DNA of 64,000 nucleotides from Granulimonas faecalis (GTDB lineage Bacteria; Actinomycetota; Coriobacteriia; Coriobacteriales; Atopobiaceae): NCBI RefSeq assembly GCF_022834715.1, contig NZ_BQKC01000001.1, positions 470,501 to 534,500 of the forward strand, read 5' to 3'. Shown piece by piece: positions 6,400 to 18,364 of this stretch (position 1 is its first letter; each line of letters starts with the position of its first letter). The notes under the pieces were generated by a model. It saw only the letters and a program-made list of their open reading frames with translations, ran no database searches and was not told where the DNA came from. The position numbers and the translations under genes were made by a program.

Positions 6400-9300
6400 A
6401 TGTTCGCGTTCAGACGAGACCGGAAACGGACCCTGCGGTTCCGGGCCGCACGGCGGGTCGTGGCTGCCGCCGCTGCCCTGGCCCTTGTGTTTCTCTCCCT
6501 CCTCCCGGCCGCACCGGCCCGGGCGGCGGTCGCCGAGGAGCTGGCCTCCCACGTGGTCCCGGGCCTCGACCCCGAGAACACCGTGGTGAATCTCTTCGAC
6601 TACGACATGGGGCGCCTCGACGAGAGCACGGGTGACCTGAACCGCCCCCTCCTCGAGACCGATGAGGCGTCGGTGTACGAGTGGTGGTTCGGGGGCAAGG
6701 AGGGCAAGAACATCAACAGCGGCCGCCTGCTCACCTTCGGCACCGGCATGAAAAGCTTCATGGGCTACTGGAACCAGGGCTCCGGATCGAGCCAGGGGCT
6801 GTTCTCCTACAACAACCCCGGCTTCCCGTTCATGGTCGCCCCGACCCTCTCCGAGGGCCAGCCGTCCCTGAGCGACCGCACCGACCCCGCCGGCTCGGTC
6901 CTCGTCGGCTACAACGGCAACCCGTCGGTCTACAAGGACGCCCAGCGCGGCGAGGCCGGCGATGGTGACCGCATCTTCGCCAGCGCCGGGGCCAGGAACG
7001 TCGCCACCGGCGTGCAGTACCTGGCGGACCACCTGGGCAAGTACGGCGACGCCGCCAAGGTCCAACAGGGCAACGGCTCCTTCGAGGGCGGGTCGCTCCC
7101 CGACGACCTGCTCTCCCTCGGCTACCTCTTCGACGGCTCCGACCAGCCGGGAAAGACGCGCTACGAGAACGTCACGGGCCTCTTCCAGCTCGACGACGAG
7201 GGCTATTACTACTACAACATGCGTCGCAACTTCGCCGAGTTCACCGAGGACGCCACCGAGGGCAGCGCCGGCCACTTCACCCTCTATGACGCCCCGGCCG
7301 TGAACGGCACCAACTCCGTGGGCGGCTTCTTCCCCTTCGACCCGGCCACCGAGGTGTTCCGCGTGGCCGACGGCAAGCTGGAGAACGCGGTCGCCGCGGA
7401 CAACAGCAAGGAACACAACCTCAACCACCACCTGGGCATGACCGTGGAGACGGTGTTCCGCCAGCCCTCGGGGGGAACCATCGGCGACAACGGCGCCCCC
7501 ATGACCTTCCAGTTCTCGGGCGACGACGTCTGGGTCTTCATCGACGACGTGCTCGTCCTCGACCTGGGCGGCATCCACTCCGAGCTCTTCGGCACCATCG
7601 ACTTCGCCACCGGCGAGGTGCTCCTCGGTCCCTCCTATGGCACCAAGGGCATCCCGGAGGACCCCGCCGACTTCGCCGTTCGCAAGACCACCATCCGCCG
7701 CATGTTCGAGTACGCCCAGGACCCCGACGGCGCCTCCGACCCCTATGCGAGCCGGTCCTACACCCATTCCACCGATAACGGCTACGTCATCGAGGACGGG
7801 ACGTGGCAGGGCGACGCCCCCGCGCGCACCGATACCGCCACCGTGGGCGGCGTCCGCTTCAACGGGGAGACCTTCGCCTCCGACACCGGCCACAGCCTCA
7901 AGATGTTCTACCTCGAGCGCGGCAACTACGACTCGTCGCTCTCCCTGCGCTTCAACCTCCAGCCCGAGCTCTTCCAGGAGGTCGTGAAGGTCGACCAGTA
8001 CGGCAACCCCCTCGCGGGCGCCGAGTTCGACCTCTACGCCGCCCGGCCCCCCGACAGCTCCGTCCCCACCCCGGAGACGGCCCCCTCCTACGCCGACAGC
8101 GCGGAGCTCCGGCTCTCCTCCGCACCCGTCGCCTCGGGTGTCACCACCGGGGACGACGGCGTGGCCCGGTTCGTGGAGGGGAACGGCGACCCCCTCAACT
8201 TCGCCGACCGCTACAACCAGGCCACCGGTGACGGGTTGCTCTACGTGCTTCGGGAGACCCGGGCGCCCGCGGGCTACAAGTCGCTGCCCCAGGACATCGT
8301 GCTCTCCTACAACCCGGCCACCAGCCAGTTCAGGGTCAACAACCGCTACCAGACCGGAGCCTACGCCGGTTTCAACGTCCTTGTGACCGGGCAGCCGGGA
8401 GGCATCTTCTACGGCGACTTCGCCGAGGACGGCGGCCTGGTGTCAAAGCCCGACGGCGCCACGCCCATCGACACCGACACCCAGCGCGGCGGCCTCGTCC
8501 TGGCGGTGCCCATGCTGAGGAGGGCGGACGCCTGGCTGCCCCTCTACGGCGACAACCTCAACGGCTTCGACGCCGTGGAGTACGAGCGGAGCGACGACTA
8601 CGGGGAGCGCCTCGTGCAGGTGCGGCGGGCGACCCTCGCCGGTGCCCTGCGTCAGGCGGCCCTGTACGCCCGGGACAGTGGCGCCCAGCCGTGGTACCTC
8701 GGTTGGGACGAGGCCACGGGGCGCATCGCCGGCACCCTCTACGACCTGCCCGGGCGCTCCGACCGCTACCTCCAGGTCAACGCCCAGGGGGACATGCGCA
8801 TGCTCTACGGCTTCATCGACGCCGAGGCCATCGCCGAGGTGACGGGCCTCGGCCCCGAGGCGGTGGGGGCCATGGCCCCGGAGGAGCGCTACCTCGCCCT
8901 GGGCCAGGCGGTCCAGGGAGACGACGTGGACGGGCTCCTCGACCGCCTCGACCTGGCCGCCCCGGAGGCGGTCTCCAGGGGCTACTCCGCCGTGGACATC
9001 CGCGACTTCGTCCGCAACTACCGCTCGGTGATCAACGTGCCCAACGAGGTACGGCAGCTCCGCGTGATGAAGGTGGACCAGAAGGGTGCCCCCGTGAACG
9101 GGGCCACCTTCTCCCTCTACGACAATGCCGCCTGCGAGGGCGCGCCCGTGGCCGCGGGTACCACGGCCACGGTGGACGGGGTCGACGGCATGCTCGTATT
9201 CGGGCCCGGCGAGGCCCAGGAGGACGGCCACGGCCGGATGGTCTGGCCCGACACCCCGGCCACCTCCGACAACTCCTCCATGGCCACCTACTACCTCAAG

Positions 9301-12300
9301 GAGACCGGCGTCCCCGAGGGCTACGAGGCCAACGACACTGTGATCCCCGTGAAGGTGGGCGTCTACTCCATCTACGCCGACGCGGGTGACGCCGACGACG
9401 GCGTCACAGTCATGGCCGGGGTGGGCAAGCTCACCCAGACCATGGTCAAGTACACCAAGGGCGATGTGAACATCACCCTCCGGCGTATCCTGGCCGCGGG
9501 GCAGACGAAGCCGAGCGGTGGATGGGACGGCGACTGGACCGCCATGGAGCTCCCCGACTCCGGCGATCCCGCCCAGCCCCGTATCATGCGTCTCGTCTAC
9601 GGTCAGAACGCCCTGGTCGACTACGGGCTGTCCGACGAGGACGGCGGCCGGACCGTGCGCCCGTTCTTCGTCACCGACACCGGCTACGTCCGTGCCGCGG
9701 TGAGCCAGGACACCCAGGCCCTTCGCACCGAGAGCGGGGCCAGCGGGGTCAACTTCGACGACATCGAGGGCCGGGACATCACCGGGCTCTTCAGCCTGCT
9801 CAACGTCGTGGTGGTCACCGACCGCGAGGTGGACCCGGAAAAGACCGGCACCCTCGAGGTGAGCAAGACGGTGGAGGGCGACGGCCTCACCTCCGAGGAC
9901 TACCTGCGCAGCTTCTCCTTCACCTTCGAGTTCACCGACGGGGAGGGCAGGCCCCTCGACGGCGACCGCTCCTACCACTTCATCGGCCGGGACGAGTGGG
10001 GCTCCCTCAAGAGCGGCGACACCATCCCCCTCCACCACGGCGAGACCATAGAGGTCCGCGGCCTGCCCGCAGGCACCCGCTACCGGGTGACCGAGACCGT
10101 GCCGGACGGATCGGGCTTCTACACCAAGACGCCGTACGACGCCGTCCATGAGGGCGTCGTCGAGATAGGGGAGGACGACCCCGACGGCAAGGTGTTCTCG
10201 GCCCCCTTCGTGAACGCCAAGGGTGTGGCCACGCTGCGCCTGGTGAAGACGGACGGCGCCACGTCCGCGCCCCTGGCCGGGGTGACCTTCGAGCTCTACG
10301 CCCTCGGCGAGGGCGGGGAGGCGGTCGGCGACGCCCTGGAGAGGGCCACCACCGCGGAGGACGGGTCCGTCACCCTCACCCACGGGTTCCCCGAGACCGG
10401 CTCCGCCCGCTTCGCCCTGCGGGAGGTGGCGGCCCCCGACGGCTATGCCGCCCCGGCGGCGCCCATCGTCCTCGCGTGTGACGACGGTGCCCTGAGCGTG
10501 GCCAACCCCCGTGAGTCCGGCGCCCAGATGGGCGACGCCGTGGGCGGGGCGCCCGTGGTGGAGGTTGCCAACGTGCCCACCGCGACGCTGTCCCTGTCCA
10601 AGGAGGTGCTGCCCGCCGAGGGCGGCTCCGGCCTCACGGACGACCAGAGGAACCGGGCCTTCACGTTCGACGTGGCGGTGACGGTGCCGGAGGCGTGCGC
10701 GCTCCCGGAGAGACTGGCCGTGTCCGTAGCCTCCGACGGCGGCGAGCCCGAGGAGACCGAGGTGGCCGTGGCGGCCGACAGCACCGACCCCGCCCGGGGC
10801 ACGTTCGGGCTGGGACTCTCCCACGGCCAGACGGCCACCGTGTCCGGCCTGCCCGTGGGCACCGAGGTGGAGGTGACCGAGGGGGACGCCCCCGGCTACC
10901 AGGCGGTGGACAAGGTCCTCGAGGGCGTGGTGGAGAGTGACGGGTGCGCGCTGGGCTTCACGAACACGGCGGTGTGGCCCGACCTCTCCATCGAGAAGTC
11001 CCAGAGCGCTACGGGCGACCCCGACTCCTTCACCGACGGGCCTATCGCCGTGGTGGAGGGCCAGACCGTCACCTACCGGCTGACGGTGACCAACGGCGGC
11101 GATGACGCGGCCGAGGGCGTCACCGTGACCGACACGGTGCCCCAGGCCCCGGTGGAGCCCGCCGGCGCCGACGGCCCGGCCCTCGCCTACGTCGACGGCT
11201 CGGCCCGGGTGGTGGACGGCGCCGGCGAGGCCTCCTACGACGACGGCACCAAGACGGTGACCTGGGAGGTGGGCGACGTCCCCGCGGGGGAGAGCCGCAC
11301 CGTGGAGTTCCAGGCGACGGTGCCCGCGCCCCTGGTCACGGGCACCACGCGCTGGCAGAACGTGGGGGAGGCCCGCTATGCCAACGACCCCGACGGCGGC
11401 GGGTCCCTGACCTCCAACGAGGTGGAGGCGTCCGTCACGGTGCCCGTCGGGGGCCTGTACGTCTCCAAGGTGCTGGAGGCCCCCGAGATCACCGGTTTCC
11501 TCGCGCAGCGTGAGTTCGGCTTCTCCGTCACCTTCCGGAGCGGCGGCGGCCTGCTGCCCGCCGAGGTGGAGGCGGTGCGCGTGAGGGCCGACGGGACCGA
11601 GGCCGCGGAGCGCCTCGCCCTCGACGGCGACGCCAAAGAGGCGTCCGCGACGTTCTCCCTGACCCATGGGGAGGCGCTGGCCATCGCCGGCCTCGCCGCG
11701 GGGACCACCTACCGGGTGAGCGAGGTCCCGCAGGCGGGCTTCGAGGCCGATACCCCCTCTTTCGAGGGTGAGATCGGCTCCGGGGACGCCCCGGTGAGGG
11801 TGGCCTTTGCCAACAGGCTCGCCGATCCGGGCCTCGAGGTCGCGAAGACCCAGAGGCTGGGCGACGACGGCGAGTTCACCACGGACCCGCTCACGGCCGC
11901 CCACGGCGCCACGGTGACCTACCGCATCACCGTCACCAATCACACCGGCGCCGTGGCCGAGGGCGTCACCGTGACCGACGCGGTGCCCCAGGCCCCGGTG
12001 GAGCCCGCCGGCGCCGACGGGCCGGCCCTCGGCTACGTCGACGGCTCGGCCCGGGTGGTGGAGGGCGGCGGCGAGGCCTCCTATGACCGCGACTCCAAGA
12101 CCGTGACGTGGGTCTTGGGCGACCTTCCCGCGGGGGAGAGCCGCACCGTCGAGTTCTCGGCGACGGTCCCCTGGGTGGGCGAGGCCACCGAGTGGGAGAA
12201 CGTGGGCGTCGCCCGGTATGCCAACAACCCGCACGGGCCCGACGCCGAGCTGCCGACCGACCCGGTGAGGGTGGGCACCGACCTGGGGACGGGGGCGCTC

Positions 12301-15300
12301 GGGGTCTCCAAGACCGTGACCGCCGCCGACGGCTCCGAGCCCACCGACGACCAGCGCGGCGCCCGGTTCCACTTCACCGTGCGCCTGGCCCACCCCCGGG
12401 TGCCCCTGCCGGCCCAGGTGACGGTGGACTATGGCGACGGTGGCGCGCCCGTGGGCAGTGAGACCGTGACCCTCGCCAACTACACCCAGCTCGGCGGCAT
12501 GCTCACCGTCTCGCTCTCCCACGGCCAGACGGCCACGGTGCAGGGGCTGCCCGACGGCACCTTTTACACCGTGACCGAGGAGCCCGCGGAGGGCTTCGAG
12601 GCCGAGAGGGACAAGGCCAGCGGTGCCGTGGGCCTCGCCGGCGCCCAGGCGGCCTTCGTCAACAGGGCCCTGCCGCCCGACGAGCCCGACCCCGTGCTCG
12701 GCTCCCTCTCCATCGCCAAGACCGTGGCCGGGGCGGCCACCGACGACGACCGGGCCCGCGCCTTCACGTTCTCCCTGTCCCTCCTCGACGGGGAGGGCAG
12801 GCCCCTGGCGGGGAGCTTCCCGGCGACCATGGCCGACGGCTCGGCCTCGGAGGTCTCCCACGGCTCCACGTTCGCCCTGGCCCATGGGCAGCAGGTCACG
12901 GTGGACGGGCTGCCCCAGGGCACCCGCTACGCCGTGACCGAGGAGGAGACGGAGGGCTTCGAGGCGGTCTCGGTGGGCCAGGAGGGCGTCGTCCCCGGTG
13001 ATGCGGAGGCCTCGGCGACCTTCGTCAACGTGCGGGAGCCCCAGGACCCCGAGCCCGGACCCGGGCCCGGGCCCGAGGAGCCCGTCGGCGACGTGGCGGT
13101 CTCCAAGACCGTCGACCCCGCCGGCGCCCAGGACGGCGACTTTGAGCGGGCCTTCACCTTTGTCCTCTCCCTGACCGACGGCGACGGGGCCCCTCTCGGC
13201 GGCACGGTGGACGCCGAGTTGCTGGACGGCGCGGACGTCTCCTCCCTCACCCTCGGCGACGGCGGCCGGTTCGAGCTGCGCCACGGCCAGGTGCTCCTGA
13301 TCCACGGCCTGCCGGTGGGCACCCGCTACGCCGTGGCCGAGGAGCCGTCTGACGGGTTCACCGCCGCCGAGCCCACGCTGGAGGGGGCGGTCGAGGAGGG
13401 CTCCTCCACCGGCAGCCTCGCCTTCGTCAACCGCCGGGTGGCGCCGCCCGCCCTCAAGGTCGAGAAGACCCAGGCACCGGTGGCGGCCGACGGCACGGCC
13501 TCCGGGCTCACCTCCGACGGCCTCCAGGTGCCCGAGGGGGCCACGGTGGAGTATCGCCTCACGGTGACCAACACCGGCGAGGCGGCGGCCGAGGACGTGG
13601 AGGTGTCCGACGAGGTCCCCGCCACGGCCACCAAGACGTCGCCCGGCACCTCGGCCCCCGCCGGGACCGTGGACCTGCCCCTGACCTACGTGGACGGCTC
13701 CGCCTCGGATGGCGGCGTCTTCCGGCCGGCGGACGCCGACGGGGCGGCCCGGGTGACATGGCGCCTCGGGACCCTTGCGGGCGGTGAGTCGCGCACGGTG
13801 AGCTTCAGGGTCGCCCTTCCCGTGCCCGACGCGCCTGTCACCCCGGAGGACTCCGGTGCCGTGTGGAGCTGGCGCAACGTGGCCGTGGCCCGCTTCGCCA
13901 ACAACCCCGACAACCCTGCCGACCCCTCCGATCCGCCCGCCGACATCCCCTCGAACCCCGTGGACGTGGAGGAAGGGGAGCCGCGCCCGCTCGTGGAGAT
14001 CCACAAGCACCAGCATGTGAAGGGCTCCGACGCGGGGTTCGGCCAGGAGGGCGCCGACTCGCCCCTGCCCGTGGAGCCCGGTGACACGGTGGTCTACCGG
14101 CTGCGGGTGGTCAACAACGGCGCCGGCGCGGCCCCCGACGTGGTGGTGCGCGACCCGCTCCCCGACGGCCTCGCCTACGTGGAGGGGTCCGCCTCCCACG
14201 GGGGCGTCTACGACGGGGGCGCCCGCACCCTCGTCTGGCATCTCGGCGAGCTGGCGTCCCGCGGCACCGTGGAGCTGACCTTCGAGGTGGAGGTCCCGAC
14301 GGTGGCGGAGGCCACGGTCTGGCACAACGTGGCCGTGGCCGACCACGGGACCCCCGACGACCCGTCCTCCCGGGTGGAGGTGCCGCCCTCCGAGGACGTG
14401 TTCGTCGCCACCGACGTGGCCCACCTGGCCCTGAGGAAGGAGCAGTCCCTGGCCGGCGGCGCCTTCACCGCCGACCCCGTGGAGGGCCGCGGCGGCGACC
14501 TGCTCACCTACCGCCTCGCCGTGACCAACGACGGCGCGGCCGTCGCCCGCGGCGTCACGGTCACCGACACGGTGCCCCAGACCCCGGTGGAGCCGTCCGG
14601 CTCCCAGGGGCCGGCCCTCGGGTACGTGGAGGGCTCGGCCGGCATCGCGGGCTCCCCGGAGGCGGGCTCCTTCGACGCCGAGACCGGCACCGTGTCGTGG
14701 GACGTAGGCGATCTCCGGCCCGGCCAGACGGTCTTCGTCCACTTCTCCGTGAGGCTGCCCGAGGTGGCCGCGGGGGCAAAGGTCACCTGGGAGAACGTGG
14801 GCGTGGCCCGCTTTGAGAACGACCCGGCCGGCCCGGGGACCGACATCCCGTCCAACGGGGTCGAGGTGACGGTGGAGGGCGACCCCGACCCGGTGACGCC
14901 CCCCCGACGAGCCTGCTCCGGCGACGGGCTCGATCGCCGTCTCCAAGACGGTGGAGGGCGGCGACGAGGGCCACCGGCAGACCGCCTTCGTGTTCGAGCT
15001 TGTGCTCACGGACGCCCAGGGTGAGCCGCTGGCCGGTGACTTTGGGTGGGAGCGCTCCGACGGCGCCTCCGGCACGGTCGCCTCCGGGGACACCCTCGAG
15101 CTCTCCCACGGCCAGATAGCGGTGGTGGGCGGACTGCCGGAGGGCACCCGCTGGACCCTCACCGAGCGCGAGGCCGAGGGCTTCTCGGCCAGGGAGCCCT
15201 CCCTCGGGGGCGAGGTCCCTGCCGGGGGCGTGGCCACGGCGGTGTTCGTGAACGTCGTGGACGAGGACCCGGGCGAGCCCGATGACCCGAATGGCCCCGA

Positions 15301-15646
15301 TGACCCGGGCGGCCCTGAGGGCCCGGGCGATCCGGGCGAGCCGGAAGATCCTGGCAAGCCCGATGACCCTGAGGGTCCAGATGACCCGAACGGGCCCGAG
15401 GATCCTGAGGGGCCGGATGACCCGGCCGCGCCCGATGACCCGGGTGAGCCGGGCGCACCCGACGGGCCCACGGGGACCCCGGACGGTCCCGGGCCCGGGG
15501 CGAGCCGTCCGACGGCAGGGGCAGGGGGCCGGTCCACCGGTGCCGCCCGCATCGCCTCCACCGGCGACGTCGGGGCGCCCGTCCTCGGGCTGGCGCTCGC
15601 CGCCGCGGTCGTGGCCGCGGGTCTCGTCCGGGCCGTTCGCCGCTGA
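6400..15646 (+). CDS. Giant cell-wall-anchored adhesin (fibro-slime, SpaA/Cna-B, DUF5979, DUF11 domains), frameshifted near its end
   Basis: In-frame translation gives 2,874 residues (stop at 15022-15024); rejoined over a frameshift it would be about 3,081. Order: signal peptide (residues 1-43, cleaved near PARAA); a fibro-slime/PA14-like head with FQFSGDDVWVFIDDVL (about 370-385); SpaA/prealbumin-like domains near 525, 886 and 1275 (KVDQYGNPLAGAEFDLYA type); then alternating DUF5979 domains (recurring SHGQT..V.GLP.GT..V.E) and DUF11 domains (VTYRLTVTN...VTDTVP); finally, in the +1 frame, one more DUF5979, a DP-rich wall-spanning stretch (about 15250-15500) and a sorting signal IASTGD, hydrophobic segment and RAVRR tail. 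IASTG resembles LAxTG signals of actinobacterial class E sortases. Expected role: surface adhesion, with isopeptide-type stalk domains. No sortase gene lies in the window. Confidence 0.85.
14906..15646 (+). pseudogene. Out-of-frame adhesin tail: last DUF5979 domain, DP-rich spacer and sorting signal
   Basis: After the C7 run at 14899-14905 the coding sense continues in the +1 frame: DEPAPATGSIAVSKTVEGG, then a complete DUF5979 module, a DP/EP-rich spacer and ARIASTGD plus membrane anchor. It has no start codon or ribosome site of its own that would make a sensible protein, so it is the displaced end of the 6400 gene. Six Cs instead of seven would restore one frame. Confidence 0.8.
15270..15475 (+). 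repeat. Tandem DP-rich coding repeat of the adhesin spacer
   Basis: Degenerate short direct repeats of the type GATGACCCG/GGCCCGAG encode (D/E)(D/P)P tripeptides. Such tracts often vary in copy number and span the cell wall in anchored proteins. Confidence 0.7.
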
Positions 15647-15685
15647 CGTCCCGGCCGGCGGCGCCCGCCCGTCGAGAGGTACCAA

Positions 15686-15728
15686 AACGGGGCCGCGCCC
15701 GCAGTCAACCTGCGGGCGCGGCCCCGTT
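15686..15728 (-). terminator. Terminator between the adhesin and pepP
   Basis: A perfect 19-bp stem (AACGGGGCCGCGCCCGCAG with its complement) around TCAAC. Only the minus-strand side ends in a T-run (CCGTTTTGG), so it mainly terminates the minus-strand peptidase gene; it may also stop adhesin transcription. Confidence 0.85.
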
Positions 15729-15748
15729 CCCATGGGGGTGCGGCCGGG

Positions 15749-16831
15749 CTACGCGCCCACGACCTCCAGGTCCTTGGGGCGGTGGTTGAGCACCTGCGAC
15801 CCGTCCTCGGTCACGCACACGAGGTCCTCGATGCGCACGCCGAACCTCCCGGGCAGGTAGATGCCGGGCTCCACCGAGAAGCACATGCCGGGCTCCACGG
15901 GGGCCGTGTGGGCGCTGGAGACGTCGCCGGGCTCGTGGACCTCCAGGCCGATGGAGTGGCCGGTGCGGTGGGTGAAGTACTCGCCGTACCCGGCGCGCTC
16001 GATGACCTCGCGGGCGGCGCGGTCGATGGCGGCGAAGCTCACGCCCGGGGCCGCCACCTGCTCGGCCGCGGCGTTGGCGGCCTCCACGGCCTCGTAGACC
16101 CGGCGGAACTCCTCGTCCGGCTCGGCTCCGAAGAAGAACGTGCGGGTCATGTCGGCGCAGTAGCCGCCCAGACGGCAGCCCACGTCGAAGAGCGCCACCA
16201 TGCCGGGCTCGAGGGCGGTGCCGTCGGGCTCGTGGTGCGGGTCGGCGGCGTTGGCGCCGAAGGAGACGATGGGGTCGAAGGAGTTGCCGTCGGCGCCGAG
16301 GTGGCGGTACTCACCCTCGAGGGCCTCGGCGATCTGCCGCTCGGTCACGCCGGTCTTGAGCTGGTCCTTGAGCCAGTCCATGGCGCGGTCGTTGATGGCC
16401 GAGGCGGCGGCCATGGCCTCGCGCTCGTCGGCGTCCTTGCGGGCACGGGCGTCGTCCACCGCCGAGGAGGCCAGGCGGAACGACGACGCGGCGCCGGCCT
16501 CCATGAGGGGAAGCAGCCAGCGGGCCTCCATGGTGCGGTCGATGCCGAGGGGTGCCTCGGCGATGGTGACCTGGGCGAGGGACGCCACGGGGTCGTCGGT
16601 GTCGTAGAGCGTGACCACGTTGGGCACGCAGTCGCCGGGGTCGGGGAACAGGCGGTTGACAAAGAGCACGGGCTCGGAGTCCACGGCCAGGTAGAGGGCC
16701 TCGAAGCGCTCCATCGGGTCGTTGTCGTAGCCGGTGAGGTAGGCGATGGAGACCGGGTCGGTGACCACGGTCTGGGTGAGGCCGAGGTCGCGCAGGTTCT
16801 GGCGCACCCGGTCCAGGCGCTGGACGTTCAT
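15749..16831 (-). CDS. Xaa-Pro peptidase, M24 family
   Basis: A 360-residue metallopeptidase of the aminopeptidase P/prolidase type, removing residues next to proline from peptides in the cytoplasm. It has a creatinase-like N-terminal domain (YLTGYDNDPMERFEALYL) and the pita-bread catalytic domain with metal ligands in LFDVGCRLGGYCADMTRTFF, HRTGHSIGLEVHE, EPGIYLPG and VRIEDLV. The start at 16831 (MNVQRLDRVRQNL) is preceded on the minus strand by AAAGGAAG; longer in-frame starts would run into the divergent veg gene. It is divergent from veg and faces the adhesin tail to tail. Confidence 0.9.
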   Translation of the reverse strand: MNVQRLDRVRQNLRDLGLTQTVVTDPVSIAYLTGYDNDPMERFEALYLAVDSEPVLFVNRLFPDPGDCVPNVVTLYDTDDPVASLAQVTIAEAPLGIDRTMEARWLLPLMEAGAASSFRLASSAVDDARARKDADEREAMAAASAINDRAMDWLKDQLKTGVTERQIAEALEGEYRHLGADGNSFDPIVSFGANAADPHHEPDGTALEPGMVALFDVGCRLGGYCADMTRTFFFGAEPDEEFRRVYEAVEAANAAAEQVAAPGVSFAAIDRAAREVIERAGYGEYFTHRTGHSIGLEVHEPGDVSSAHTAPVEPGMCFSVEPGIYLPGRFGVRIEDLVCVTEDGSQVLNHRPKDLEVVGA

Positions 16832-17024
16832 GGGCTTCCTTTCTCGAGACATTTCGGGGGTACGTGCCCGTTTCGCCCGACTGTACGCTCTCTGTGAGGG
16901 CCCTTCCTCCCAAAAGCAAAACCAGATAGTATAAGTCACCGCACATTCAATATTGGCTGGATTCTGTCTCGACGCCACCCATCCGGTGAGCGGCGTCTCA
17001 GAGCCGGCGTTTGGAGTAACAGGC

Positions 17025-17315
17025 ATGGAGAACGAGATCCCGTCCGTCAACCGCGTCGACCAGATCCACGAGGAGTTGGCATCGCTCACCGGGAGCCGCA
17101 TCCGGGTCCGCGCCAACATGGGCCGCTCGCGCATCGTCGAGCGCACCGGCACCCTCGTCTCGGCCCACCCCTCCCTCTTCATGGTGGAGGTCGAGGAGCG
17201 CCGCGGCCGCATCGCGCGCCAGAGCTACCAGTACGTCGACGTCCTCACCGGCTCGGTGGAGCTGTTCGACACCGAGAGCGGCGAGCCCATCTTCGACTTC
17301 GTCGAGGAGGCCTAG
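17025..17315 (+). CDS. veg: Veg family protein
   Basis: A 96-residue protein matching the small Veg family (formerly DUF1021): core LTGSRIRVRANMGRSRIVERTGTL and LFMVEVEERR followed by SYQYVDVLTGSVEL. In Bacillus subtilis Veg affects biofilm gene expression; the biochemical role is not settled. ATG at 17025 has a TTGGAG ribosome site. It is followed 84 bases later by ispE, a veg-ispE order also common in Firmicutes, so cotranscription is likely. An in-frame ATG at 16953 has no ribosome site. Confidence 0.85.
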   Translation: MENEIPSVNRVDQIHEELASLTGSRIRVRANMGRSRIVERTGTLVSAHPSLFMVEVEERRGRIARQSYQYVDVLTGSVELFDTESGEPIFDFVEEA

Positions 17316-17398
17316 GGGCGACGCCCGTCGGCTAGACTTCAGGGGCGCGGGCCGGCGGGTCCGTGCCCCTTTTCCGTGCGCAGTCGAGAGGAGCCGCC

Positions 17399-18298
17399 GT
17401 GGCCCTGCCCCAGATCGTCGTCACCACGCCCGCCAAGGTCAACCTCTACCTGGGCGTGTCCACGGAGCGCACGCCCCGCGGGCTCCACGCCGTCCGTACC
17501 GTCATGACCGCGGTGGACCTCGTCGACACCCTCACCCTCCAACCGGCGAGCACCCTGGAGGTGGTGTGCGTGCCGTCCGTGCGCTGCGCCCCCCGTGACA
17601 ACCTGGCCGCACGGGCGGCCCTCGTCCTCTCGGAGTCGATCGACCGCGTGCCCGACGTGCGCATCGTCATCGACAAGCGCATCCCGTCCCAGGCCGGCCT
17701 CGGCGGCGGGTCGTCCGACGCCGCGGCCACGCTCGTGGCCCTGGCGAGGCTTTGGGACCTCGACCCCGCCGGCCCCGAGGTGGTGGGGGCGGCCCGCGCG
17801 GTGGGCGCCGACGTCCCGTTCTTCCTCTACGGTGCCCCGGCCCTCATGGGGGGCGCCGGCGACGTGCTGGAGCGCACCTTCGACCCGGTGGAGCTGCCCG
17901 TGGTGCTCGTGCGGCCCCTGGGCCCCGGCGTCGACACGGCCGAGGCCTACCGGGAGTTCGACCGCAGCCCGGTGCCCGCCGCCGACCCGGCGCCGCTCGT
18001 CTCGGCCCTCGAGGCCGGCGACGCCTGCGCCGTGCCCCTCGCCGTGGCCAACAACCTGGACCCCGTGGCCCGGCGCCTCATGCCCGCCGAGGAGGCCGTG
18101 GCCACCTGGCTCGCCGCCCGGCCGGGCGTGCTGGCGAGCCAGGTGTCGGGGTCGGGGAGCTGCGTCTTCGGGTTCTGCACCTCCCACGCCGCCGCCGAGG
18201 GCGCGGCCACCGACGCCGCCCGTCGGGGATGGTGGGCCTGCGGGACGTCCACCCGCGGGGGCGGCCCGGCGATCGTCTCGGACACCTGGCACGGGTAG
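17399..18298 (+). CDS. ispE: 4-diphosphocytidyl-2-C-methyl-D-erythritol kinase
   Basis: IspE phosphorylates CDP-methylerythritol with ATP in the MEP pathway of isoprenoid synthesis. The 299-residue GHMP kinase starts TTPAKVNLYLGV, has the glycine-rich ATP loop AGLGGGSSDAAATLVAL (about residues 98-114) and the C-terminal VSGSGSCVFGF. The GTG at 17399 follows GAGAGGAG by six bases; an upstream in-frame ATG at 17363 lacks a ribosome site. The next MEP genes ispD and ispF lie 21 kb downstream after disA, so the pathway is split. Confidence 0.95.
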   Translation: MALPQIVVTTPAKVNLYLGVSTERTPRGLHAVRTVMTAVDLVDTLTLQPASTLEVVCVPSVRCAPRDNLAARAALVLSESIDRVPDVRIVIDKRIPSQAGLGGGSSDAAATLVALARLWDLDPAGPEVVGAARAVGADVPFFLYGAPALMGGAGDVLERTFDPVELPVVLVRPLGPGVDTAEAYREFDRSPVPAADPAPLVSALEAGDACAVPLAVANNLDPVARRLMPAEEAVATWLAARPGVLASQVSGSGSCVFGFCTSHAAAEGAATDAARRGWWACGTSTRGGGPAIVSDTWHG

Positions 18299-18364
18299 GG
18301 GAGGGGGAAGGCCGAGGAGGGCTTTACCGTCCTGGGAGAAACGTGCTACACTGCACAACTGCAA

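Noticed and set aside
14951-15646. Independent small surface protein gene starting inside the adhesin
   Set aside because: It lacks a signal peptide and a ribosome site and starts in the middle of a DUF5979 module; it is better read as the frameshifted adhesin tail.
8443-15708. Very long antisense open frame (over 2,400 codons) opposite the adhesin
   Set aside because: It mirrors the codon pattern of the GC-rich adhesin, is low-complexity (G, H, V, R-rich) and has no domain or ribosome site. The plus-strand protein has a signal peptide and clear domains.
16953-17024. N-terminal extension of Veg from an upstream ATG
   Set aside because: The extra residues do not match the family and the ATG lacks a ribosome site; the ATG at 17025 gives the normal length.
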